A stretch of DNA of 64,000 nt from Paramacrobiotus metropolitanus (Eukaryota > Tardigrada > Eutardigrada > Parachela > Macrobiotidae): contig NW_026570493.1 in the NCBI RefSeq assembly GCF_019649055.1, positions 1 through 64,000 on the forward strand. Direction: 5' to 3'. Position numbers and translations under genes: made by a program. Positions 1 to 11,300 of the stretch are shown in pieces (positions within the stretch are counted from its first letter, which is position 1; each line of letters starts with the position of its first letter). A model generated the notes under the pieces. It saw nothing but the letters and a program-made list of their open reading frames with translations. It was not told where the DNA came from and did no database searches.

Positions 1-75
1 ATATTTAATACTATTTAATAATATTTAATAATATTTAATAATATTTAATAATATTTAATAATATTTATTAATATT
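1..75. repeat. AT-rich decanucleotide microsatellite
   Basis: About seven head-to-tail copies of a 10-base unit close to ATATTTAATA run from the window edge. The copies differ by single bases only. The array probably continues outside the window. Confidence 0.9.
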
Positions 76-183
76 TCTAGAACGCTCCCGTTGGGGAACA
101 TATTAAACTGGCTATGAATTTAATACCCCCAACGCATTTTTGGCCTTTTCCACGACCTGTGTGGCCTTCTCGTTGCGTTTTAG

Positions 184-474
184 CCGGATGGGGACCCGGA
201 CCGGTCTCCGCCCTTAATTCTGCAGTTCTCAAGCAGATGTCGCTAACCACCTGGACGTTGGAAAAATGTCGATATATTCAGGAGGACTTCCCGGATGAGT
301 ACTTTTGTAGCCGCGATGATGAGGCCTACGCTGAAGGGGGCGACTCAGGGGCCCCAATAATATGTTTCGAAGGCGGGATTCGGATGCGAATTTACGGCGT
401 CCATTCGCGCCGGTAATTTATGCGGTGGCTTGTGTATCTTAGACACTGTGCGGTTTTCAAGGTTGATTTACTAG
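184..474 (+). pseudogene. Trypsin-like (S1) serine protease, 3' exon, frameshifted
   Basis: The segment encodes the C-terminal half of a chymotrypsin-fold protease. An AGWG motif lies at its start, directly after a pyrimidine-rich tract ending in TAG that looks like a splice acceptor (exon from about 184). The nucleophile motif appears as GDSGAP at about 346-363, with the catalytic serine present. The cysteine normally two residues before GDSGG is missing (Glu there) and the second Gly is Ala, so the enzyme is divergent. The open frame stops at 416, but a tail typical of S1 ends (CGGLCILDTVRFSRL) continues in the next frame to a stop at 472-474. This implies a one-base shift near 405. Upstream exons with the His and Asp of the triad are not in the window. 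Family call is firm; whether the break is real is open. Confidence 0.7.
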
Positions 475-3100
475 TACTTTAGTATCAATAGGCCGCTCAT
501 TTCTTCCAGATTTCCACCTGATGGCCATGGGAGATTTCAATACCTCGCACACGTGGATACACGATGGTATGGCTGGTTCATCCGAGGAAGGAACACGCCG
601 AACCGTTGCAATAGCGCTCCAAAGGCAGAGTGATAAGAAGTTAATAACGATAAAGTTATGTATATTCCTGGTCAACTTTTTACTGCAACGTTATTTTCTT
701 GGTTTTTTTTGTAATAAAGAAATTTTGTTTTCGGAAATATACAGATACAGCCTTGCAGCCCTTGAAAATGACTCACAAAAATGTTAATTGAAAAAGCGCT
801 GCTATAGCCAAATCGTGTTGTTCAACAGCTAAATCAAGCGCAAACAAAGCGCTCTCGATGGAAAATTTAGCCACTGTAGTGGCTGTACTGCATTACTGTA
901 TTTCTCTCTGAAAACACAACTCTACTCTAAAAGAACTGTAGAATACATACGCTTTATTATTCAATTTCCAAACCCCACAAGTACAGTATCAATAAAAATT
1001 ATGCACCGTGTGATCGTGGAATTAACACATTGCAAAACGAGCGTTATGCAGTAGCAAATAGGGAAGGGCGGTCGAATGATAGAAAATATCGCGTCTAAAT
1101 TCGTCGTAGGTGATGAACTTCACAATACGGATACTATGCTTCCTTGTTGGATTTCAATGCTGATTCGGTGTCGTATTTCGTAGCTCAGACCTTTCCAGTT
1201 TCGTACCGTATTTTGCGTCCCAGCTTGATGATCAGTCCAGTCGAGTAGCTTCCAGTCTAACTCTCTCATAAGTTGCGTAACTCAACGGAGAAAATAAGCC
1301 GTACTGGGTGGTCACCTTTCGGTATTTGACGTTTTATTCCGTTCTGCTTGCGCTACTGCGGCTCGTGGGGACGTCAACCCAATGTAAGATAGTGCCACTG
1401 TGGATCGGCAAGCCACGTCCCAGGTCAGCGTTTTTCCTTTTTTCCAAGAACTCAGTGTCACCCCTCTGGTCGGTTTGAAAAGTGTACAGTTGGTCAGCCG
1501 GCTAGCGACGGATGCCGCCGGAAGTACTTGCAGTTACGCGCTAGCTTCGTCAGTGCTAACCGCCAGCAGACGCGTCTGTTCGGAGATGTCAGTTGGGCAC
1601 GACTCTCGCAACAATAAGGTTGTTTCGATTCAAAGCGAATTTGCTTTGGCATGGTTGCTCAACTGCACGCGGTGGTCGTATGCAGTGGCCACGCCTACAG
1701 ATACGGTACGCGCAACCACCTCGTGAAGTGGACTTGCCGTATCGCAACAAGATTCGCTTCGAATTCGCTTCGAATCGCCCACCCTTTAAAAGCTGTTTTT
1801 TTGGATATAAAAAATCGTAGAAAATTTATCAGCTGGGTGTTGTTTTAACAGAGGGATGCAGAGACAACGACATTTGTTTTTTCGCTGTCAGAAAAGCGCT
1901 TCGCGCACACAGTACAGTGTGTCCATTTGGGCGTTTTCCAAACCGCAAGTCTGATCGCATCAGTGCCGTACAATGGCGTACATACGTGCAGTACAATAAA
2001 TATGTGGGAGAGTGAGAACAGAGATGCCGAAAAATGAGCATACATTAGTGATAGAACATACAGTATTTATACTGCTATTCGGTTGTACTGAACGATGCCA
2101 ACTCATCTTTCAGATTGCAATTAATACGCAACAAGATCTGCTGAACCGATATTAAGCCGACTAGATATATCCTTTTAAAGGTCCTTGAACAGATTCTTGG
2201 CGTCCGGGAAGTTTCTTTCCAGTGCTGCGAGCATCCTTTGCTTTGCTCTTCACTTCCTGCTTCTCTTTGGGCATGCGTTCCATAGCTCCCGGCCGGGCCG
2301 TCTTTGTAAGTGTCCTTGACATCTTGCAGCTAGCTTCTGGCCTGTGGTTGTTCCATGGGGAAGAAGATTGGCTGCGTAATAGCTTTTGAAATATATATAG
2401 GAAAGTATACGCAAAATCGAAGAAAAACTAAAAATTCCCAACGTAAATTGACCTTGTTACACGACTCGGTATCGACGGTATGTACACATAACACAGCGAA
2501 TTAGCATTTACGAATCGTTCTCATGGGAGTAGGACTCGTAAAGCCGATAGAAATCGTTCACGCGATGGCACGTTCCTTTGCGATATTTACACATCGATAT
2601 TTACATATCGTTGGGAACGTTGTTTTGTTTTGCGAAATATTTTTGAATATTCTGTCTAAAGGGTCAGTTGGACGGATATGCGCAATTCCATTGCTTACAA
2701 TGTGGTTACGGATCTGTCTTTTCTTTTTATGTATTAAAATTACTCATGACAAAAAAATGCGTGCATGGTGCGCGGGCCACGCATTTTTTTGTCGGGTAAG
2801 ATTTCCACACCGGCGGAGTCCGTTAATCAGTTCGCACATTGTGCTAAATCTGGCAAACGACGAATCCGGCACCGGATGTCTGTACATGCATGTGGTCTGC
2901 TCTGTTCGTGCCATCGTCTAACATTTTCTAGGTGGTAATTAGAAAGAAAATTTTGTTAGGCAGCGACCTCTTTATATACAGATTAAGTTAATCCTGGAGC
3001 CAGCTGGTTTTGCATTTGGTTTGGACTTTGGAGAAGCTTTAGATCTTCGGCATAATTGGTTGTTATGTTGGTATTTGTCTGGTATGTTGTTGATTGCAGG
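475..3100. other. Intergenic region, no supported gene
   Basis: Only short, overlapping frames without recognisable domains are present. A 16-bp perfect hairpin (listed separately) is the main structure. A short direct repeat of TTCGCTTCGAA lies near 1755. The sequence just before 3101 looks like the 3' end of an intron, so part of it may be intron of the next gene. Confidence 0.5.
2748..2793. repeat. Perfect 16-bp inverted repeat
   Basis: GACAAAAAAATGCGTG at 2748-2763 is matched exactly by its reverse complement at 2778-2793, with a 14-base loop. It could be a small foldback element or a hairpin in a transcript. No downstream T-run or gene end supports a terminator role. Confidence 0.8.
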
Positions 3101-3858
3101 TTACGGTCCGTGCTTTCATGTTTACGCCGACACGCCAATCTCTTCCAGTCTGTCTGTCGCGCTGTTTATCCTGGCTGTGGGCTTTTACTTGCAGGGCTTT
3201 TTTCCGACCCGGAAATGCTTGCGGCACAAGAGTGGCATGGAACGGACGGTGATGCGCTGTCTCTGGGCGTTGTTAGCCGTCATTGGTCTACTGCTACTGC
3301 TGCGCACCTTTGCCTCGACATTCGGCAATCCGCGTCGCCGCTCCCTGTACGATCTGAACTTACAGCTGGCCGCTCTGCTGCCGCAAATCCGCACCGAAAT
3401 CCTAGGCAACGTATCCCAGTGGGCCATGACTCCGGAACAATATGACAAAACTGCGGCTCTGGCTGCTGAATTGCTGACCACGAGCAGCACCTGCAAGGCG
3501 TCTTGCACAACTTGGAAAAGGTGGCGGAAACGTGTGCACCGACGGTGCGTAGCGTCGTCATCGGTTTCTACGGATGCATCGGTTCCGTCGTTCTGTTCCA
3601 GTCCATTATCGCCGCTGCGAACTGGACTCGGTTCAGTCGGTTCGATCCATCTCACTACAACGTGGCGGCTAACCGGGATAAAGAGAAGGGCGAGCCGGTA
3701 GAAGCCAGCAGCCTTCCTTCCCGTAAACCGGCGGCTACGGCGGAAAAATGCGGAGAAGGCTCGCCGGATAACTGGGTGCTGACGGTTCTGATGACTGTGT
3801 ACCAGGAGCGGTTGCCGTGTACATGCTTATGATCATTCACTATTCGGTCAAGTATTAG
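3101..3858 (+). pseudogene. Multi-pass membrane protein exon, two frameshifts
   Basis: The frame encodes two clear membrane helices early (around SVALFILAVGFYLQGFF and WALLAVIGLLLLLRTF). A soluble helical stretch follows, then a third hydrophobic helix (VVIGFYGCIGSVVLF) and a last one near the end. The protein changes frame near 3465, where the sensible sequence moves to the next frame (HNLEKVAETCAPTVRS), and again near 3810 before a final hydrophobic tail ending at 3858. A pyrimidine-rich tract ending in GCAG at 3100 looks like a splice acceptor, so this is probably a late exon. I do not recognise the family. The two single-base shifts argue for a pseudogene or for assembly errors. Confidence 0.5.
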
Positions 3859-4470
3859 CAAAAGCCGGGCAGCAACTACTGCATATCTTTCAATACCGGT
3901 ACACGATCAAGAATTACGGATACCACATATATCATTAAATTGATTACTCTAATGCTGGCCGCATCTATTTGACGGGATCTAGTTGCGTGTTTGTAATGCA
4001 TCACAGCGATTACGCTTTTAATTGAGCTCGGAATGACGATTGCGTGCGGTCATTTTTGCGGTGTTTATAGCACAAGGGATTACATAATATATCGTGTAAA
4101 ATTTCAGCAAAATGTTATCGATTTCTGTGTGATGAACCAAGAACTGCATATTGCTTAGATACGAGTAAGTAATTATTCGAAGAAAAGAATACGAGTCGAT
4201 TTATGGAGCCGGAATAAATGCCTCGATCTCGTCAGCCTGCTTTCTGTTGGAGACAACAATCGGAATTCCGATGATCCGGTTTCTGTTCATAACACAGAAA
4301 CTCGAAGTATTGAACAAGCGCTGCAGCGACTCCGCCAGCGAGAGAACAAATGCTCAGCAGCACAATAAATAACAGCTTCACCAGGAGTACAACGAGTTTA
4401 GAGCTGTGGTATGCAAGAAAACAAGCTTGCAGAGAGTTCTCTGATGAGAAACCGGCATATACGCAATGCG

Positions 4471-4558
4471 TTTAAGGGGCGGGGAAATAAGTGATTACAA
4501 TTTTGACTGGATAATCCAGAAAGCCAGCAATCACCAGCAAGCCAGCCCGCCCCTTAAA
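4471..4558. repeat. Short foldback with 13-bp perfect arms
   Basis: TTTAAGGGGCGGG (4471-4483) is repeated in inverted orientation at 4546-4558. The sequence ACCGGC(A/G)TAT also occurs just outside both arms in direct orientation (about 4451 and 4575), so this is probably a small degenerate mobile element. No coding potential is seen. Confidence 0.6.
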
Positions 4559-4832
4559 GTTTTGTGTGCGCAAACCGGCGTATGCTTGTAACGTACATCA
4601 TACGTCAAATTTCATCGCTAGCCGTAGCTGGTTTCCAGCTATAACAGAGACGCCGCTATTTTTTTAATTTTCATATCCATGATATTATAAATACTTTAAG
4701 CAATAACAGAACAATTACTCCCGCTGAGCTAGCTTAAAAGCAAAGACGCCGCTTGTACGGTGGATCTGGCATGAGGAGGTACGGTTGATGCTGACCAGCA
4801 GAATCCGCTACTGACGATAAATTAAAAATCTG

Positions 4833-4903
4833 CACCACGCGGGGAATCGAACCCCGGACTATCGGCGTATGATCCGCGTAGGCAGTACCACTGCACCACG
4901 GTG
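4833..4903 (-). tRNA. tRNA-like sequence, probably a pseudo-tRNA or SINE head
   Basis: Read on the minus strand, a 7-bp acceptor pairing (CACCGTG with CGTGGTG, two wobbles) frames a 4-bp D stem (GCAG/CTGC). A perfect 5-bp T arm with loop TTCGATT follows. A-box (TGGTGCAGTGG) and B-box (GGTTCGATTCC) matches to the RNA polymerase III promoter are good. The anticodon arm pairs only in its inner three bases and no loop position has the invariant U33, so a functional isotype cannot be assigned. The left part resembles tRNA-Gly. I read it as a decayed tRNA or the tRNA-derived head of a SINE. Confidence 0.5.
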
Positions 4904-5099
4904 CGCATAGTGAAAGACGGTATAAATGTTTTTCACTCAGCGTGAGCGCTGTAAGCGCAGGCGCTAACACAGCCATTTCTGGCTAAGGCGAAGGCCACTC
5001 ATATATTATAGCCGCCATTTCTTCAGCTATGCTAACAGTCCACCACGTTCACACTAATATAAGGTCGCTGGTATGCGCATGTTTTGTAATACCGTAATT

Positions 5100-5345
5100 A
5101 TCGAATTTGAGCCCCAGGGTTACAAATATTTCAAACACCTCACGGGGTTGGCTCCAATTACGGGCATGGGCTTGTATTTCGGGGGGGGGGGGCTTCAATT
5201 TTTCAAACGAACTTCTTGGCGTCGGCTAATATGGGCTGCATAGCATTTAATTAAGCCCATGGGCTTGTATTTCGGGGGGAATTTTCAAACGACCGAGGAG
5301 GTGGGCTCTAATTACGGGGGCTTGTATTGTGGGGGGGGGGGGCCT
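5100..5345. repeat. G-run-containing imperfect tandem repeat
   Basis: Three degenerate units share GGGCTTGTATT followed by a run of 6-12 G (near 5168, 5263 and 5319). They also share pieces such as TTTTCAAACGA and CTCTAATTACGGG. Such runs can form G-quadruplexes and are also places where homopolymer length is often misread. Confidence 0.7.
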
Positions 5346-5834
5346 CTAACGATGCAATCTACGAATGCCGGAAGAAGGGAATTACGTAGATTAACTGATT
5401 GTTGAAATACCCTGTTCTTTAATTACTCTGTAAAACATTATTAGTTTTCTACGGAATTGCCAGTGCATATTAAAATATCGAGTCTGAGTTTCATGCAAAC
5501 CCCATGCATACTGTAGATACTATACCAAGCGGTAAAAGAAAATCTGTCGACGTAAAAATTTTGAAAACTCTTCGAGCAATTTTTTTAAAAATTTGGTAAG
5601 CTTGTCTCTTGCCAGAACGGTCAGGAGCTAAAAATTCGTTGAAATTCCGAGCGTCCAGGTTATTCCAAAAGTCGGGAGCGGTCGTAAATTTGCCGGCCCC
5701 AAAGCGAAATATAAGAAGGGGCTGACAGTTGTTCCCTGTACTTAGTATTTACTGCCGTTTCTCGGCTGGTGTTTTACGTTGTGCCTAAATACTTTAGTTA
5801 TGTACCGCACCTGATATAACCATACGTACTGCCG

Positions 5835-8146
5835 CTACGTCTTACTCCAGCCAGGTGCGGCAGCAAGTACAGGGGGCGCCAGTGTAGTTGGCCTCGGGTG
5901 GACCTGTCGTTCTGGCGCGACCAGGTGATCAGGCGGAGCTGCTAAGCCTGGTACTGGAATTGGATCTGGCATGTCGAACCACTCGATGTCGCTGTCGGTT
6001 TCTGTGTCCGACGCGCTTGCTGGTCGACTAAGTGCTGGTCCGGCTGCGAACCGTTCTGCCGAGATCCTCATGATTCTCGAGACTCGCATCCTCAATTCTT
6101 CCGCCGGTTGGCGTGTTGAGGACCGTGTTGGTACGAGAAGTCCAGTTTGTCCGACGCGTGTTGGCTGCCCCGGTCGGGGTTTGGGTAACACGCGCCTAAG
6201 TGCTTCATCGATCAGGCCAAGCTGGTACTGCCGGTTACGGAAGTCGCGCTACGATGGTGCGTCGTTAGCCGTGTCTAATGGCTTATCCATGAACCGCAGC
6301 ATGGCCCGTCGAATCCTGGTAATGTACTCCAGGACGCGCTGGAATTCTAAGTCCAACGCGACTTTTCTCCGTATAGTGGCAATGTCCACACCCTTCAGGC
6401 TGGTGATAACTTTGCGGATTTCCTCTTCAAGGAGTTCCGCGGCGTGTAGTTCACGCTCCAAGGGCGGTATGTCTGGGTAAGCCCTCAGGTCATACGGAGA
6501 AGATACTGGTTCGCGCAATTCCAAGCCAGTGGCTGTCAACATTGCCTCGTCGGTAGACGTAGGCTGGGCCACTGGTGGCGCGGAAGATTCCCCTGTCGTA
6601 GCGGTAACTACGACTGTTGGATTCGGTGGGGGAGGCGGTGCTGATGGCGCTGGCGCTGGACGTGTTGGTGCTGCGGATCCTTCGGTCCTCAGCTGTCTTT
6701 CCGTCCTATACTGTTCCAGCTGATCCCTCAGCCTGCGAGATGCCGCCAGCAATGCCTGACCGGTTTGGTCATGCAAGGGGAATATCTCGTTCTGAGAATT
6801 GGCGGGTCGCAATTTCCTCGCTAAGTTCATGAGCGAGGCGCCGGAATTCATCCTGATCGAAAATGATGCGCTGGGCCGTCTCACGGTAGTGAGGACTGCG
6901 GCTGTCCAATTCTCGAATCATAGCTTCCAATTCTTGGATGGCGTTCTCCACTTCCCTCAGATTGTCCTGAAGTTGGTAGAGTGGAGTCCGGCCGTCAGCC
7001 AAAGGTTCGGTGGGGGGATTCAATCCGCAGTGGTGGGGTAGTTGGCTCCCATTGGACGTCCCCTTCGTTTTCATCGTCATCCGGCTCTGGTGATGACACA
7101 GGCTCTGTCGGTGGGACAGTCTGGTCATGCCTAACTACACACACTGGATTCAGTGGTGGTTGTGCTGCCGGTACCGGTTCCGTTAAGCCAAGTTGGGCCG
7201 CCAATTCCGGTGGAACCTCTTCTGGCCGGTTATAAACAGTGAGCCGTCCATCCACGAATACCCGTAATGGGTAATCACCAGGCTGGTCGAGCCGTGATGT
7301 GCTTGGCTGGGTTTCCGGCGGCGCTGGAGTTTGGTACGCTTCCGGTCCCGCTCGTGGAGGCTCAATGGATGAATCAGACGGCGCCTGGCCCGTAGGGTCA
7401 GGTTGTGCCGCTGAAGGTGGGCTATACGGCGGTTGGCCGTATGCTCCATATCCGCCGTAAGGCGGTGGATATCCGTAAGGTCCTGGCGGATACATCCACG
7501 GTGGTGGGTATCGCCACTGATGCGGATCCGGCTGCGGCTGGTTTGAAGGTCCAGGCGCAGGGTATGGTGGATATCCATAGTAAGGGTTATGGTATGGCGG
7601 CGGAGTGTACTGTGGCCGCGGTCCAGTATGGACTGGCGTAGTCGTGACCGTTGGCCCGACTGCCGCAGTGGTGAAAACTGGCTGACTCGCCGAAGTGGTC
7701 GGTAGGCCACCATACCGAATTGGTTGATGTGAGCCGGTGCGGCCCTGAAGATAACGTCGGACCGTTTGGTCTGACGTTGAGCTTGGCTGGCTGCCGGCTA
7801 CTGCTGCGTTCACCAGGAGTCCAGTATTGTCAGAGAATGTCCCTGGCGGCTAAAGTTGTGGCGGAATGGCTCGAGGTGGCAGAGGCTGGGACCGCGGCAG
7901 CGGTGTGTCGGCCCGTGAACTGGGGCCGACTGACATAGTTGCCAGCTGCTCAGCAGTTAGGTTAGCTCTGATGTTCGGTACCTGTACACTCGGAGGCCGG
8001 TTAGACGACCGAGTGGAAGATCCGCCCGACCGGGATTCCGGTCGTGAATATGGATGTGTGCGGTTACTGCGGTCGGAGTCATCAGAGCGATCAGTGCGTC
8101 GGCGTCCGTCCATCGTTGAATGGGGCGCTGTCACGAGACGAATCAC
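5835..8146 (-). pseudogene. ORF3 downstream of pol, proline/tyrosine-rich then coiled coil
   Basis: Minus-strand frames at 7850-8146, 6995-7813, 6769-7128, 6249-6884 and 5835-6191 fit together as one protein of about 760 residues. The first two are in the same frame, separated only by a TAG at 7850-7852. The last two are likewise separated only by a TAG at 6249-6251. Single-base shifts occur near 7.03 and 6.80 kb. In order the protein has an Arg/Ser-rich start, a strongly Pro/Tyr/Gly-rich domain (YPPYP- and GYPPPYGGYG-type repeats), a charged helical domain with coiled-coil character, a Pro/Ala linker, a second helical domain and an acidic tail (DTETDSDIEWFD). There is no signal peptide or membrane span, so it is not an envelope protein although it occupies that position. 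Family unknown. Confidence 0.65.
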
Positions 8147-8179
8147 GCGGTGTTAGACTCCTACCTACTGGTCAGTTCA

Positions 8180-8375
8180 ATGTACGGCTAGCTACTTCTA
8201 AGCTACCGTGACAGATATTGGACCAAGTTAGGCTACTTCTAAGCTACTGGTCCTTTAAGTTCAGGTTAGTTAATTTAGGTTAGTTAATTATGGTAGCAGC
8301 TGACGGTGACGACCGTGTGATTTTAGGGTTAGTTAGACTAGTTCTAAGTCTACCATGTCAGATATTGTTAAAGAT
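8180..8375. repeat. Three related hairpins between pol and ORF3
   Basis: TAGCTACTTCTAAGCTA (about 8189), GGCTACTTCTAAGCTACT (about 8231) and TAGACTAGTTCTAAGTCTA (about 8335) are similar small inverted repeats with a shared CTTCTA/GTTCTA loop. CAGATATTG follows two of them. AGGTTAGTTAATTT is also repeated nearby. They sit exactly in the spacer before ORF3 and may be RNA structures controlling its expression. Confidence 0.6.
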
Positions 8376-8378
8376 TAT

Positions 8379-11300
8379 CTATGCGTCATTCTGTCCAGCC
8401 TTATCAACCGCCTTGTCCAGTACATCCGGTGGGACTGTACTGGACTTGTCCGATACGTCCGGTAGGACCGTATTGGACTTCTGCTTTTTGCCCTTTGAGA
8501 CTTTCTCTGATTTTTCCCGTCCTGTAGCTATGCGGGTGAGTAAGTCTTTATCCGCCTCATCTTCAGCCACTACGTCCTCTTCCAGGACTTGCTGGGCCGT
8601 AAGGGTTGCCTTAGGCTTCTTGGGCGTCTTTGGTTTCTTGGGCTTTTCCTTGGGCGCCGGGGCCACTTTTGGCCCTTCAGTCGCCGCCGGCTTGTCCGTA
8701 GCGGATGTCCCTTTTTCTGGTTCCGCCGGGGCCAAAGTCGGATCAATGGCGGCTAATGGCTGGTTTTGAAGCTTTGTCAGCGCCGGTGTCTCGAAGTCCG
8801 GTTTGGCCTTTCGAGGTCGGCCGGGGCCACGCTTCACTGGTGGCTCTGGGTCTGATGTCTTTGGGTCAGGTGGGCCATAGCCTGGGATTCGCAAAGTTTT
8901 TTGTTGCTCCGCCACAAGTTTCTTGGACGGGCCCTTTCCGGGCTTCTGCTTCTTCAGCAACGTCTCAAGTTTGCTCTGGGCGTGTGGAAGCTCTGCCTCT
9001 TGTCCCGGCTCTGCCTTATTGTTGCACCTTTCCGACTCTGTGGGTTCAGGTTCCGCGTCGCCGCTCTTCTTCTTGGATGAACGTGTTATTCTGCGACTCG
9101 GGCCGTCCGGGTTATGGTACGGCTTAAGGCGATCGATACATACGGTGTGTTCTACACCGGTGTCCCGCTCTCGGATCCAGTAGGTATTGGGCTTGGGTAT
9201 GCCGATGACAATGTAGACGCCTTCGAACTTGTTTGGATTGGTCGGGTCGTCCACCTTGTTCTTTAGGGTGACCAAGTCCCGTTTCTTGAACTCGGCCTGC
9301 GACTTCTTCTTGTTATAGATGGCCGCATCCCGTAGGAACCCTTCTTCGATCCGCGTTTTGGCAATTTCATGCGCCCGGTTCAAGCGCTGCTGCATCCTCT
9401 GGACATAACGTTCGTTAGTCGTAAAAGTCTCTGGGACGTTGGTCCCAGCGAGGACATCTTGCGGTATCGTCATTTCTCGTCCAAACAGCATATGGTATGG
9501 CGAGAATCCAGTAGTTGCGTGAACGGCACGGTTCATGCCCGAAATCACGTACGGTAGGGCCCGGTGCCAACGATGTTCGTCGCCGGCGCCGCCAAAGTTC
9601 CGAATTCCGTCCCAGATGGTTTGCATCTGGCGTTCAACTTGGCCTTGGCCCTCTGGATGATAAGCGGATCCAAAGGTCTGCTCGATGCCGAAGATTTTCG
9701 CCACTTTAGCAAAAGATTTTGCCGTAAAATGCGTGCCCCGGTCGGAGTGCATGGTATGCGGCATGCCGTATTTTAGTACGACTTCTTCGACAAAGAACTT
9801 CTCAAATTCCTTGGCCGAGTTTGTTTTGGTCGGCCGAGCTATGGTGAACTTCGTCATTTGGTCGACCACCACAGCGATGTACCGGTATTTCTTTGTTTGG
9901 GTCACCGGTAGAGGTCCTTTGAAGTCAGCAAAGACGCGGTACCATGGCGCAACAGCTTCAGTCGGCTGCAGCTTACCGTAGGTAGCTCGCCGCGGTACTT
10001 TGCCGAAGATGCACGTCTGACATCGGTCGATGTAGTCGTGTATGTCGCAGCTCATGCGGTCCCAGTAGTACCGGAGTTTGGCTGCTTCAATGGTCTTGCG
10101 GTATCCAAAATGGTTCCCTGTTTTTCCATCATGGAGGGACTGGATAATGTTTTTCCGCATAAACAGAGGGACAACGAATCTCCTTTCGAGTTTCGCGTTG
10201 ATTTCGGTGAGTCGGTAGAGCACACCTTTGTCCATCTGGTAATGTTCGGGTAATTTGGACCTCTTGTCCAATTCACTTTGGTGTTCCAACTCATAGATTT
10301 TCTTGACCAGAGTTGGATCACGGTGTTGCATCCGTCGCAATTCTTGCGCGGTGCGGTCTGTGACTTTTTCTGGACACGGTGGGACTTCGGGCTCTGGCTC
10401 TCCCGGTGTGGGCGCCGGTACATTGATGACCCGTATGTGCGCCGTGCTGAATTGATCCCAATCTGTGATTGCGTTGCAATCAGGAAGGAGAGGCTTGTCC
10501 CATTCATTTGCGGGGTCCTCATCCGTGACTTGCAGCCTGCGCACCTTTATGATGCGTGCTGAAATCTCGTCTTTATAATCCTCGAAGTTAGGGACTTGGT
10601 CCAACTCTTCGTGTGGGCCTTTGTCGTCGTCCCTTTCGAGTAGCCATCTGGACAATGCGTCAGCATTGTCACAGAATGTGCCTGGCTTGTACTCAATGGT
10701 AATGTCCCTTCCCTGTAAGGCGAGGGCCCATCGAGTAAGACGAGGATTGATGCCGGGCCGGTTAGACTCGCATCTGAGCAGATTGGTTAGGGCTCTGTGG
10801 TCCGTCCTTACTGTGAAAGGTCCGTGGTCGATGTAGTGCTTGAACTTTTGGACGGCCCACACTACGGCTAAGCATTCCCATTCGGTCACGCCGTAGTTCT
10901 TCTCAGCCCCATGCAGGACACGGCTTGCGTAGGCAGTTGGCCTTGAGTCCTGGCTGAGCATGGCTCCGATGCCAGCGCCACTTGCATCACATTCGATGGT
11001 GGTCTGCTTGGTCGCATCGAATTTGGCCAATATTGGGGCTTCCGTTAGGGCCTTTTTGATTTCATTGAACTCAGCGGTGTGGGCGTCGGTCCAGTCGTTC
11101 TTCACTGAACTTTCCTTCCGCAGGAGTTCATACATCTTGGAAGTCTTCTGGGCGTAGCCCAGAATGAACTTCCGGTAGTAGTTAGCGAGTCCAAGAAACG
11201 AGCGAAGTTGACGCTCGGTCTTGGACGGTAGTTTCTCGGCGATGGCCGCTACCTTCTCGGGATCAGTATGGACACCGTCCTTGCTGAGGATGTGTCCGAG

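Noticed and set aside
1400-2045. Overlapping short ORFs on both strands
   Set aside because: No domain, no splice context and composition like the surrounding spacer.
2748-2793. Rho-independent-type terminator
   Set aside because: The genome is eukaryotic and no gene ends here; a foldback is the simpler reading.
4734-4976. 80-codon minus-strand ORF
   Set aside because: Its core is simply the translation of the tRNA-like sequence; not a protein gene.
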